A DNA stretch of 8,146 nt from an uncultured Bacteroidales bacterium (GCA_946540365.1 CAMNIH010000076.1:1-8146); one strand, 5' to 3'; positions 1-6,456 are shown, counted from the first letter of the stretch. Program-made: numbers and translations. Notes: generated by a model not told the origin, from the letters alone.

Positions 1-450
1 CTTCTCCATATAGGCGTCGGCGAGCATCATCTCGGCCAGCGGACGGGTGAAGGTGTCGTGGCCTTTGTACTTCTTGAGCCAGTGGATGGCCTCGTCGAAG
101 TTGCCCATGTGCAGGTAGGAAGCACCGGCATAGTAGCGGGCCAGGTTGCCGGCCTTGGTGCCGCTGTAGCTGTCGGCCACGCTGAGGAAGCCGCGGAAGG
201 TGTCGTCGCCGTTGAGGGCCTTCTCGAAGTCGCCCTGGGCGAACCACTGCTCGGCGGCAAACATTTCCTCGGCGGCGCGGTTCTCGCGCGGCTGGAAGTA
301 CCATTTGCGCAGACCGAAGATGGCCAGCACAACCACCAGAATGGCAGCTACGATGATGATAAGGGTCTTTTGGTTCTTCTGGATAAACTCCTCCGAGCGG
401 GTGATGATGTTGCCCATCTCGGTGTTCTTTTCTTCAAGTTGCTTTTCCAT
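1..450 (-). CDS. Membrane-anchored tetratricopeptide-repeat-like protein (3' part outside window)
   Basis: The minus-strand frame opens at ATG 450 and stays open to the window edge, giving 150 residues with the C-terminus missing. The first 27 or so residues are charged and would be cytoplasmic. A strong hydrophobic segment follows at about residues 29-45 (LIIIVAAILVVLAIFG), then the basic anchor RKWYFQPRE. After that come Ala-rich paired helices of TPR type, with patterns such as AEEMFAAEQWFAQGDFEKAL, ARYYAGASYLHMGNFDEAI and PLAEMMLADAYMEK. This layout (short N-tail, one membrane helix, TPR pairs) matches the YfgM-like/TPR proteins common in Bacteroidetes, usually about 220-240 residues. Such proteins may take part in envelope protein assembly, but the exact role here is unknown. 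The start is supported by a good promoter box about 45 nt upstream. The gene is divergent from the flavoprotein gene. Confidence 0.85.
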   Translation of the reverse strand, partial: MEKQLEEKNTEMGNIITRSEEFIQKNQKTLIIIVAAILVVVLAIFGLRKWYFQPRENRAAEEMFAAEQWFAQGDFEKALNGDDTFRGFLSVADSYSGTKAGNLARYYAGASYLHMGNFDEAIHWLKKYKGHDTFTRPLAEMMLADAYMEK

Positions 451-494
451 TATCGTTAATTTCTTGTTGTTTCAATTGCTCAAAAAATCGCGTG

Positions 495-502
495 CAAAGA
501 TA
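495..502 (-). promoter_or_regulatory. Bacteroidetes -7 promoter box for the TPR protein gene
   Basis: Read on the minus strand the sequence is TATCTTTG followed by CA, an exact match to the TAnnTTTG box of Bacteroidetes housekeeping promoters. It lies 45 nt upstream of the ATG at 450, so transcription would start around 485-490 with a leader of about 40 nt. At the expected -33 position (about 20 nt further upstream) there is only a partial match, GATG instead of TTTG. The surroundings are strongly AT-rich compared with the flanking genes. Confidence 0.72.
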
Positions 503-661
503 CAACTTTTTTGTTAATTGCATCATTAAAAAAGAAAAAAGTGATTAACAGGTGGTGTTTTTAGTGATTTTAACAAATTTTTTTATGATTGGAAGTCAGT
601 GTATTGTGAAAAAAAATAACAAAATGGATAAGAAAAATTTTTTTCGTAAATATATTTTACA

Positions 662-669
662 TAATTTTG
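662..669 (+). promoter_or_regulatory. Bacteroidetes -7 promoter box for the flavoprotein gene
   Basis: TAATTTTG at 662-669 matches the TAnnTTTG consensus. A T-run at 638-644 lies at about the right distance for the -33 TTTG element, although no exact TTTG is present. Transcription would begin near 675-680 and leave a leader of about 25-30 nt before ATG 704. This placement helps choose ATG 704 over the in-frame TTG at 680, which would sit essentially at the transcript's 5' end. Confidence 0.6.
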
Positions 670-703
670 CAAATAATATTTGATCAAGAAAAAAGAGCAA
701 ATT

Positions 704-1687
704 ATGAATACAGAAACCAAATATTTGGGTCTCGAGCTGAAGAGTCCGATAGTGGTCGGCAGCTGTGGTCTGACTTCCGATGTGGCCAAAATGGTGCAGA
801 TGGAAAAGGCCGGTGCCGGTGCTGTCGTGATCAAGTCGGTGTTCGAGGAGCAGATTATACACGATATCAAACGCAACACACACATGGTGGCCCCGACCGA
901 CAACTACGGCGACAGCTACGAGTATATTGCACAGCATGTGGCCGACGACTCGCTCGAGAAGCACTTCTCCATGATTCGCGAAGCCAAGCGGAGCCTGACG
1001 ATTCCCGTGATTGGCTCCATCAACTGCTTCTCCTACGAGAACTGGCTCACCTATGCCCAGAAGTTCCAGGAGGCCGGATGCGACGCTCTGGAACTCAATA
1101 TGGCCATCCTTCCCTACGAAACGACCCTCTCGGCCGACGATGTGGAGCGGACGTTCAGCCAGATCATCAACACGCTGCGCAAGTCCATCACCATCCCGAT
1201 CAGCATCAAGGTGGGCACCTACTTCACCGACATGGCCAAGCAGATGCAGCAGCTCAGCTGGATGGGCATCCAGGGCGTGACGATGTTCAACAAGAATGTG
1301 CAGGTGGATATCGACATCGAGAGCGAGACGCTCCGGAACGCCTCCTACCTCTCCACCCATGAAGAGATGTACAACACGTTGCGTTGGGTAGCCCTGCTGA
1401 GCAAGAAGATGCGTTGCGACGTCAGTGCCTCGACGGGCGTCTATACGGCCGACGACGTGGTGAAGATGCTCCTGGCCGGCGCCACGACGGTGCAGGTGGT
1501 CAGCTGCCTCTACAAGAACGGCATCGACACCCTGCGCGAGCTTAACGACGGTCTCCGCGGCTGGATGCAGCGCAAAGGCTACGAGAACATCGCCGCCTTC
1601 CGTGGCAAACTGGCCGTCATGCCGGCCGACAAGGCCTCGGTGGCCATGCGTACCCAATTTATGAAGTATTTTGCAGAAATAATATAA
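704..1687 (+). CDS. Dihydroorotate dehydrogenase-like flavoprotein (DHOD-like TIM barrel)
   Basis: The product is 327 residues from ATG 704, with purine-rich AAAGAG upstream. It has the FMN-binding TIM-barrel pattern of class 1 dihydroorotate dehydrogenases. It begins with TKYLGLELKSPIVVGSCGLT. Lys44 (VVIKS), Asn132 (ELN), Lys169 (SIKVG) and Asn196 (MFNKN) match the spacing of FMN/substrate residues in class 1 enzymes. A C-terminal phosphate-binding-type stretch, STGVYTADDVVKMLLAGA, starts near residue 243. The NxSCPN loop that carries the catalytic Cys in class 1 enzymes is absent: after ELN come Met-Ala-Ile-Leu, placing Ile135 at the Cys position. This fits the 'dihydroorotate dehydrogenase-like' branch found in many Bacteroidetes rather than true PyrD, so the substrate is uncertain. 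It is cytoplasmic with no signal peptide. An extension to TTG 680 is possible but unlikely. Confidence 0.9.
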   Translation: MNTETKYLGLELKSPIVVGSCGLTSDVAKMVQMEKAGAGAVVIKSVFEEQIIHDIKRNTHMVAPTDNYGDSYEYIAQHVADDSLEKHFSMIREAKRSLTIPVIGSINCFSYENWLTYAQKFQEAGCDALELNMAILPYETTLSADDVERTFSQIINTLRKSITIPISIKVGTYFTDMAKQMQQLSWMGIQGVTMFNKNVQVDIDIESETLRNASYLSTHEEMYNTLRWVALLSKKMRCDVSASTGVYTADDVVKMLLAGATTVQVVSCLYKNGIDTLRELNDGLRGWMQRKGYENIAAFRGKLAVMPADKASVAMRTQFMKYFAEII

Positions 1688-1816
1688 TATTTCCGTTGAC
1701 ATTATCGCGCCGATAGCCGACCTCCCTCTACACCCTACTACGAAATCAATTACCACTCACCTCCTTCTAGGCATCCGCATAATAGAGATTGAGAAAGAAA
1801 AAAAAATCAAACAAAA
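1688..1816. other. Intergenic region without clear promoter or terminator
   Basis: These 129 bp separate the flavoprotein gene from the four-helix-bundle gene. The only inverted repeat I find is a small 5-bp stem (TATCG/CGATA, 1703-1715, 3-nt loop) with no T-run after it, too weak to call a terminator. No TAnnTTTG box is visible. The last 25 bases before ATG 1817 are A-rich, as is common for Bacteroidetes translation starts that lack a Shine-Dalgarno sequence. Read-through from the upstream gene is possible. Confidence 0.5.
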
Positions 1817-2272
1817 ATGGAACAACAAGAAGAAAAGGTGGTAAGTTTCTTTCGCTTTGAGGACTTACGCGTGTATGGTAAAGCTGTCGATTACGCCTCG
1901 TGGGTGATGCAGCAGGTCAGCGCTCCCCGCAACGATGCCGAGAGGGTTCTGCTCCAGGCTTTCAGTCGTTCGGCCTACGACATTGCATTGAACATCGCCG
2001 AGGGATCGAGCCGCAGCAAATCGCAGTTCGACCACTATCTGAAAATCGCCAAGACCGCGATCCGCGAGTGTGTGGTCTATAGCGAGATGGCCCACAAGTT
2101 GGGCATGTTCGGTGACGGTCAGTACGACCAGTCGCGCGAGTATTTGATGGAGCTCACCCGTATGTTGGGAGCTCTCATCATCAGTCTGCAACGCAACGCC
2201 GAGCAGCGCCGACAGATGCACGACGAAGATGGTGATGCCGATCCCTATGCCAACGAAGAGATGTCTTACTAA
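1817..2272 (+). CDS. Four-helix-bundle protein, S23 / 23S rRNA-intervening-sequence (IVP) family
   Basis: The product is 151 residues. The family signature is clear: FRFEDLRVYGKAV at residues 12-24 (family pattern F-x-D-L-x-V-W/Y-x-K-A), SRSAYDIALNIAEGSSR around 50-66 containing the hallmark N-I-A-E-G, and a third and fourth amphipathic helix with FDHYLKIAKTAIRECVVYSE near 71-90 and YLMELTRMLGALIISLQ near 109-125. The tail from about 134 is acidic (DEDGDADPYANEE) and probably disordered. Members form small helical bundles. Some are encoded inside 23S rRNA intervening sequences, but here the gene is free-standing. The molecular function of the family is not established. It sits directly upstream of kdsA (7-nt gap), so it is probably co-transcribed. 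No Shine-Dalgarno is visible, but the A-rich leader favours ATG 1817. Confidence 0.88.
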   Translation: MEQQEEKVVSFFRFEDLRVYGKAVDYASWVMQQVSAPRNDAERVLLQAFSRSAYDIALNIAEGSSRSKSQFDHYLKIAKTAIRECVVYSEMAHKLGMFGDGQYDQSREYLMELTRMLGALIISLQRNAEQRRQMHDEDGDADPYANEEMSY

Positions 2273-2279
2273 ATTATTG

Positions 2280-3101
2280 ATGCTACCGAATCTTTCCAAA
2301 CTGAAACACCAGGCGAGCGGCAACTTCCTTTTGATTGCCGGCCCTTGTGTTGTCGAGGATCACGAGAATCCGTTTGTCGTATGTGAGCAACTGTCCGCCA
2401 TCAGCGAACGGTTGCTCATCCCTTTTGCTTTCAAGTCCAGCTATCGCAAGGCTAACCGCTCGAGTGTCACCTCGTTCTGCGGCATCGGCGACCGTGAGGC
2501 CTTGCGCATCCTGCGCGAAGTGGGCGAGCGCTACGGTGTGCCGGTGGTGACCGACATCCACACCGCCGACGAAGCCGCCATGGCGGCCGACTATGCCGAT
2601 GTGCTGCAGATCCCAGCCTTTCTCTGCCGGCAGACCGACCTGCTGCAGGCCGCTGCCGCCACCGGCCGTGTCGTCAACATCAAGAAGGGGCAGTTCCTCT
2701 CGCCCGAGGCGATGGAGCAGGTGTCCGCCAAGATGCGCGCCTTCGGCTGCAAGGACTTTATGCTCACCGAACGCGGCACCACCTTCGGCTACCAGGACCT
2801 GGTGGTCGACTTCAGGGGGGTACCCACCATGCAGCGTAACGGTGTGCCGGTGGTGGTGGACATCACCCATTCGCTCCAGCAACCCAATCAGAGCAGCGGC
2901 GTCACCGGCGGCCGGCCCGACATGATAGAGACCATCGGCCGTGCGGCCATCGCCGTCGGGGCCGACGGTATCTTCATGGAAACCCATCCCGACCCCGCCC
3001 ATGCCAAGAGCGATGGGGCCAACATGTTGCGCCTCGACCTGGCCGAGGGTCTGTTGAATCATCTTGTAGACTTACGTCAAACCGTCAATAAATGGAACTG
3101 A
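2280..3101 (+). CDS. kdsA: 3-deoxy-8-phosphooctulonate synthase (KDO-8-phosphate synthase), metal-dependent type
   Basis: The product is 273 residues from ATG 2280. It condenses phosphoenolpyruvate with D-arabinose 5-phosphate to give KDO 8-phosphate, the precursor of the lipopolysaccharide inner-core sugar KDO, in the cytoplasm. Diagnostic stretches are LIAGPCVVE (18-26), FKSSYRKANRSS (51-62), IPAFLCRQTDLL (111-122), NIKKGQFLSPE (133-143), LTERGTTFGYQDLVVDFRG (162-180) and METHPDPAHAKSDG (233-246). Cys23, His197, Glu234 and Asp245 have the same spacing (174, 37, 11) as the metal ligands of the Aquifex aeolicus enzyme (Cys11, His185, Glu222, Asp233), so this is the metal-requiring class. Compared with Aquifex and E. 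coli, Phe-Asp before KANRSS is Tyr-Arg and the Arg of the following RGxG loop is Cys67; these are probably lineage features. An earlier in-frame ATG at 2229 would overlap the upstream gene. ATG 2280, 7 nt past that stop, better fits the family's N-terminus. Confidence 0.97.
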   Translation: MLPNLSKLKHQASGNFLLIAGPCVVEDHENPFVVCEQLSAISERLLIPFAFKSSYRKANRSSVTSFCGIGDREALRILREVGERYGVPVVTDIHTADEAAMAADYADVLQIPAFLCRQTDLLQAAAATGRVVNIKKGQFLSPEAMEQVSAKMRAFGCKDFMLTERGTTFGYQDLVVDFRGVPTMQRNGVPVVVDITHSLQQPNQSSGVTGGRPDMIETIGRAAIAVGADGIFMETHPDPAHAKSDGANMLRLDLAEGLLNHLVDLRQTVNKWN

Positions 3102-3949
3102 ATCTAACCAAACCCATCGTCTTTTTCGATCTCGAAACCACCGGAGTGCAGGTGGGTCATGACCATATCGTGGAGATTTGCCTGCACAAGGTAATGCCCG
3201 ATGGCACCACGGATACCCGTGTGGAGCGTGTCCGTCCGGCCGATCTGAACGGCAACACGATCCACATCCCCGAGGCGACCACCGCCGTGCATGGCATCAC
3301 CGATGCCGACGTGGCCGACAAGCCCACTTTCCGCGAGCTGGCGCCGAGCCTGCTCGAGTATATCGGCGACGCCGACCTGGCGGGCTACAACAGCAACAAG
3401 TTCGACGTGCCCCTGCTCGTCGAGGAGTTCCTCCGTGTGGGGATCGACTTCGACCTCTCGAAGCGCCGACTGGTCGACGTGCAGAACATCTTCCACCAGA
3501 TGGAGCAGCGCACGCTGGTGGCTGCCTACAAGTTCTACTGCCAGAAGGATCTGGAGAACGCCCACAGCGCCGCCGCCGACACCATCGCCACCTACGAGGT
3601 GCTGAAGGCGCAGCTCGACCGCTACCAGGGCGTGGACTACAAGGACCGCTCCGGCAAGGTGAGCCAGCCCGTGGTGAACGACATCGCCGCTCTGAGCCGC
3701 TTCACCTGCAACAGCCAGTGGGCCGACCTCGTGGGCCATATCGGCTACGATGCCCAGCACCGCGAGGTGTTCAACTTCGGCAAGCACAAGGGCGAGTCCG
3801 TGGAGCGTGTCTTCGAGCAGGAACCCTCCTACTACGACTGGATGATGAAGAGCGACTTCCCGCTCTCGACCAAGAAGCTCATCACCCAGATCTGGGACCG
3901 CCGCAAGCAGAAGAAACTCGACGCCCTGAAGGCTCACTTCCAGGGCTGA
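3092..3949 (+). CDS. 3'-5' exonuclease, DnaQ-like DEDDh family, with ExoX-like C-terminal domain
   Basis: The product is 285 residues. Exo I is VFFDLETTG, with Asp13 and Glu15. Exo II is LAGYNSNKFDVPLL, with Asp105. Exo III is HSAAAD, with His158 and Asp163. This makes a complete DEDDh metal-binding set, and catalytic activity is expected. After a linker, residues of about 225-270 (FNFGKHKGESVERVFEQEP, then YYDWMMKSDFPLS) match the small C-terminal domain seen in exodeoxyribonuclease X-like proteins. The gene would act on DNA 3' ends in repair or turnover; the precise substrate is unknown. It is not obviously the epsilon subunit of polymerase III, because no polymerase-binding region is recognisable. 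Its ATG overlaps the last 10 nt of kdsA in another frame, suggesting translational coupling, although no functional link with KDO synthesis is evident. It is followed 7 nt later by a strong hairpin. Confidence 0.92.
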   Translation: MELNLTKPIVFFDLETTGVQVGHDHIVEICLHKVMPDGTTDTRVERVRPADLNGNTIHIPEATTAVHGITDADVADKPTFRELAPSLLEYIGDADLAGYNSNKFDVPLLVEEFLRVGIDFDLSKRRLVDVQNIFHQMEQRTLVAAYKFYCQKDLENAHSAAADTIATYEVLKAQLDRYQGVDYKDRSGKVSQPVVNDIAALSRFTCNSQWADLVGHIGYDAQHREVFNFGKHKGESVERVFEQEPSYYDWMMKSDFPLSTKKLITQIWDRRKQKKLDALKAHFQG

Positions 3950-3950
3950 C

Positions 3951-4018
3951 CAAACGCACTACGAAAGGCAGGAGGGCCGCCCCCATCGGGGCGGCCCTCC
4001 TGCCTTTCGTAGTGTTTG
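3951..4018. terminator. Bidirectional terminator hairpin between convergent genes
   Basis: Bases 3957-3983 and 3988-4014 form a perfect 27-bp inverted repeat with a 4-nt loop (CATC). The core is GC-rich (GGGCCGCCCC). Beyond a 2-nt bulge the pairing extends by CAAA (3951-3954) with TTTG (4015-4018). The element fills almost the whole 74-bp gap between the exonuclease stop at 3949 and the minus-strand stop at 4024, the position expected of a shared terminator. It is longer than typical and lacks a proper T-run on either side: only TTT at 4015-4017 on plus, and TTT next to the stem on minus. Confidence 0.85.
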
Positions 4019-4023
4019 TCCAA

Positions 4024-5304
4024 TCAGAAGCGTATCTGGAAGCCGAAGGCATGCACCTTGCCCATGCCCGTCTCGCGGCGGTAGGTGGGCAGCAGGTCGA
4101 AATAGAAGTTGAATTCGATGTTGCTGAAGGGGTTGATGCTGAAACCCAGTTCGGCCCTCACCTGCAACGGGTTGTAGACGTTGAGACTCTCCCCGAGGCC
4201 GCTGTTGTTGGCGTTGTTGGCTTGGATGCGGTCGCCCGTGAACAGGCTGTGGTAGTAGCGTTGGAAGAAGTTCCAGCGGGGCTCCAGCCCGAAGTGAAGG
4301 TCGGCGAAGTAGTTGCCGCGAGGGATGTAGTGCAGCTTCACGGGCAGCCCGAGGTATAAGTACATCAACGAGTGCTGCCGGTTCACGCCGGGGCTCACGG
4401 TGTCGAGTGTCAGGATGCGTCCCGTGCGGGTGACGTTGTTCTGCAGCCCGATGAAGGGGAGGCCGAAGTCGATGCCGAGCGAGAGGCCCAGGCGTTGGTT
4501 CATGGGGATGACGTTGGTCTTCAGGCCGACCATCACGGCAATGTCGAAGTTGGAAGCGTAGGGGTTGTTGTAGCGCTGTTCGAAGGGGGCGTTGAAGGCA
4601 ATGCCGATGGTGTTGTCCAGCTGTTTCAGCCCCTTCATGAACCAGCGGTTGCGGGTGCTGACCTTGATGTTGCGGGCGGGGTTGCTGGTCCAGAGGGTGC
4701 CTTTGGCCAGCGGGTCGCGGCGGTAGTCCACCTCGCGGGCGTCGATGCTGTCCAGCGTCAGGGTGGCCTCCTGCCAGCTCCAGAGCATCAGGTGGCCGGC
4801 ATGGACGGTGTCGATGCGCACGGTGGCGGCGGTGTCGGCCGCGATGCTGAGGAACCCGTTGCAGCGGAGGCTGCGCACGCGCAGGGTGGCGCCACGCTTG
4901 ACGTCGATGTCGCCGTAGCGGTTGCTGAGGTTGGTGTCGCGGATGAGCAGGCGGTCGCTGCTGACGGTGGCTTCGGGGTGCAGGTAGAGCTGCTCGAAGG
5001 GCTCGCGGTAGTGGATGTCGAGACGCGTGCCCTGCGGCATGGTGCGGTTCTGCCACACGGCCAGGGTGCCGTCAGGCATCAGGCGGCAGACGTTGGGCTC
5101 GTTGCCCTCGGCGAAGTAGTACTCGCAGGGGGTGTGGATGACGATGGCGTTCACCGTGTCGTGTACCAGGTTGACCTGCCAGCCGCGGTTGATCTGCATC
5201 TTCTCGATGCGGCCGTCGATGCGCTGCTCGATTTCGTAGTCGTTCTGTCCCTGGGCGGCGAAGGCGGTCAGGGCAAGGAGGGTGATGAAGACGAAGGTTC
5301 TCAT
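4024..5304 (-). CDS. Secreted outer-membrane protein: beta-rich head (head-GIN/DUF2807-like) plus C-terminal beta-barrel
   Basis: The product is 426 residues. A type I signal peptide is visible (MRTFVFITLLALTAFAAQGQ, cleavage near 17-20) with no lipobox Cys. Residues of about 22-215 form short beta-strands in a repeating pattern (DGTLAVW, LYLHPEATVSSDRLL, NRYGDIDVKRGATLRVRSL, ATVRIDTVHAGHLML), resembling the right-handed beta fold of the 'putative adhesin head GIN' domain. Residues of about 230-426 alternate amphipathic strands (FDIAVMVGLKT, LGLSLGIDFGLPF, LMYLYLGLPVKLHYIP, QVRAELGFSINPF) and end in FGFQIRF. This is like a PorT/outer-membrane beta-barrel, with a terminal Phe typical of barrel proteins. 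It starts 10 nt after the membrane-protein gene, so it is the last gene of the sigma-factor run and may be a target or sensor partner. Domain names are by pattern, not search. Confidence 0.75.
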   Translation of the reverse strand: MRTFVFITLLALTAFAAQGQNDYEIEQRIDGRIEKMQINRGWQVNLVHDTVNAIVIHTPCEYYFAEGNEPNVCRLMPDGTLAVWQNRTMPQGTRLDIHYREPFEQLYLHPEATVSSDRLLIRDTNLSNRYGDIDVKRGATLRVRSLRCNGFLSIAADTAATVRIDTVHAGHLMLWSWQEATLTLDSIDAREVDYRRDPLAKGTLWTSNPARNIKVSTRNRWFMKGLKQLDNTIGIAFNAPFEQRYNNPYASNFDIAVMVGLKTNVIPMNQRLGLSLGIDFGLPFIGLQNNVTRTGRILTLDTVSPGVNRQHSLMYLYLGLPVKLHYIPRGNYFADLHFGLEPRWNFFQRYYHSLFTGDRIQANNANNSGLGESLNVYNPLQVRAELGFSINPFSNIEFNFYFDLLPTYRRETGMGKVHAFGFQIRF

Positions 5305-5314
5305 ATCGGTGTTC

Positions 5315-5944
5315 TTATTTGCTGATTACGAAGGTGTGGATGGTGGCGTCGGCAAACTGGTCGTTGCTGAAGAGGTTGACCTGCACGTTGCCCGGCTTGG
5401 TCTCGTCGTTGCCCTCGGGCGCCTTGCAGCCCTCGGTGCAGGCCAGCAGGGTGCTCTGGCGCCGCATGACGCGGCGCTCGGGGGCCACGGTCTGCTGCTC
5501 GGCTTCGACCGGCGCGGCCATTTCCTCGATGACGGGGCCGGCCTCCGGTTCCGGCAGGGGAGTGGGGGCGGTGTCGGTGTTGGTAGGACTTGTGGGGCTT
5601 ATAGGGCCTATAGGGCTTATAGGACTTATAGGTCTTATAGGATCGATCGGGCTTATTGGCTCTTCTGTTGGCGTGGGACTCTCGCTGGGGGCGGGCACCT
5701 CGGTCTGGGCCACTAAGGTGGGGGCGGTGCCTTCGGCGGTAGGCTGCATCAGGGGGCGCGCCAGCAGCAGAAGCGCCACGGCGGCGGCCGCCGCACCGCT
5801 CCATACGGGCCAGAGCCTCCGCGTGCGTGGAGCCTCCTGCGCCTCGATCAGGCGGCGCAGCTCCTCCTGTCGGCGCCGGTTGGCCTCGGTGGTCCGCTTG
5901 GCGGCAAACAGTTCTTGCAGTTCTTTATCTTCCATGTTGTTCAT
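5315..5944 (-). CDS. Single-pass membrane protein with Pro-rich repeat region, candidate anti-sigma factor
   Basis: The product is 209 residues and I recognise no named family. Residues 1-46 are charged and helical (ELQELFAAKRTTEANRRRQE). Residues of about 47-65 are hydrophobic (WSGAAAAAVALLLLARPL) and flanked by basic residues, giving an N-in/C-out single-pass topology. Residues 66-140 are Pro/Thr/Ser/Glu-rich and include eight three-residue units (ISP, IDP, IRP, TSP and similar, about 97-120). The C-terminal part has a Cys pair (Cys169, Cys173; CTEGC) and ends VNLFSNDQFADATIHTFVISK. The start ATG 5944 overlaps the sigma-factor stop as ATGA, so the two are likely translationally coupled. An internal ATG at 5935 is the alternative start. 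Position and topology suggest an anti-sigma or envelope-sensing role, but no zinc-binding anti-sigma motif (HxxxCxxC) is present in the N-terminus. Confidence 0.8.
   Translation of the reverse strand: MNNMEDKELQELFAAKRTTEANRRRQEELRRLIEAQEAPRTRRLWPVWSGAAAAAVALLLLARPLMQPTAEGTAPTLVAQTEVPAPSESPTPTEEPISPIDPIRPISPISPIGPISPTSPTNTDTAPTPLPEPEAGPVIEEMAAPVEAEQQTVAPERRVMRRQSTLLACTEGCKAPEGNDETKPGNVQVNLFSNDQFADATIHTFVISK
5585..5656 (-). repeat. Tandem 9-bp repeat, eight units, in frame
   Basis: Eight consecutive 9-bp units with plus-strand consensus AGGGCTTAT fill 72 bp inside the candidate anti-sigma gene. They start at 5585, 5594, 5603, 5612, 5621, 5630, 5639 and 5648. Most units differ from the consensus at one to three positions; the one at 5639 (AGGATCGAT) differs most. 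On the coding strand each encodes a three-residue unit of type I-S-P. Because the unit is a multiple of three, copy-number change would lengthen or shorten the Pro-rich spacer without a frameshift. Confidence 0.88.
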
Positions 5945-6456
5945 TTCTTTAGCATTGTTTTCAGTGCGCTCACGGCGCGCGACAGGGTGGTGTAGACGTT
6001 CTCGCTGCTCATCTGCAGGCGGCGCTGCATCTCCTCGTGGCTCAGGCGGTCGATGTATTTCATCCGCACCGCCATCCGTTGCCGCTCGGGCAGGCGCTCC
6101 ATCATGCGGTCCAGCTGGGCCGACTGCTCCTCGAGGCGGGCGCTCTCGGCGACGGCCTCCTCGTCGCTGATGCCTTCGAGCAGCCGCAGGTCGTCGACCG
6201 CCACCTCCCGGTGTTTGCGCAGCAGCGAGATGCAGCGGTGTTTGACGGTCTGCATGGCGTATGCCTCGAGGCTCAGCACCTGCTGCAGCTTGTCGCGCTT
6301 TTCCCACAGCTCGACGACCACCTCCTGCACCGTGTCCTCGGCGTCGGCCTCGGAGTGCAGCAGCCGCTCGGCCACCAGCTGCAGGGCTGGTTGCAAGGGC
6401 ATTAGCGTGTCGAGGAAGGCCTTTTGTGTCATCATTGTTTCTTGTCGCTTCATCAT
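5941..6456 (-). CDS. ECF-type RNA polymerase sigma factor (sigma-70 family)
   Basis: The product is up to 171 residues, usual for ECF sigma factors. Region 2 spans about 13-83: residues 34-56 contain HSEADAEDTVQEVVVELWEK, the core-binding D-A-E-D-x-V-Q-E-V signature. LEAYAMQTVKHRCISLLRKHR lies near 63-83. Region 4 spans about 112-170: LPERQRMAVRMKYIDRLSHE, then QMSSENVYTTLSRAVSALK, the promoter -35-binding helix-turn-helix. It would direct RNA polymerase to a small envelope-related regulon, possibly including this run. Four in-frame ATGs occur (6456, 6453, 6435, 6432). MTQKAFLDTLMPLQ from 6432 resembles the usual N-terminus of Bacteroidetes relatives, so the true start may be 6432. It begins 37 nt after the PD40/OmpA gene and overlaps the downstream membrane-protein gene by 4 nt. 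Confidence 0.92.
   Translation of the reverse strand: MMKRQETMMTQKAFLDTLMPLQPALQLVAERLLHSEADAEDTVQEVVVELWEKRDKLQQVLSLEAYAMQTVKHRCISLLRKHREVAVDDLRLLEGISDEEAVAESARLEEQSAQLDRMMERLPERQRMAVRMKYIDRLSHEEMQRRLQMSSENVYTTLSRAVSALKTMLKK

Larger units (their letters stand above)
451..703. other. AT-rich divergent intergenic region
   Basis: This 253-bp gap separates the leftward TPR gene from the rightward flavoprotein gene. It is very rich in A and T, with A-runs around 526-540 and 608-616 and a T-run around 638-644, while the flanking genes are GC-rich. It carries one TAnnTTTG box facing each way (495-502 minus, 662-669 plus). I see no coding region, no RNA gene and no strong hairpin in it. The short open frames crossing it are low-complexity and lack starts that make sense. 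Confidence 0.7.

Noticed and set aside
1703..1715. Small inverted repeat TATCG/CGATA as a terminator of the flavoprotein gene
   Set aside because: A 5-bp stem without a following T-run is too weak and expected by chance.
596..1756. 386-residue minus-strand open frame
   Set aside because: It is antisense to the DHOD-like gene, His/Val/Leu-rich, and runs into the AT-rich promoter region. No family features are present.
2229..2279. Upstream kdsA start at ATG 2229
   Set aside because: It would add 17 residues not seen in the family and overlap the preceding gene by 44 nt; ATG 2280 fits better.
4372..5325. 317-residue plus-strand open frame
   Set aside because: It is antisense to the head-plus-barrel protein, which has a signal peptide and barrel C-terminus. 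The plus-strand product is low-complexity Val/Asp/Gly/Ala sequence.
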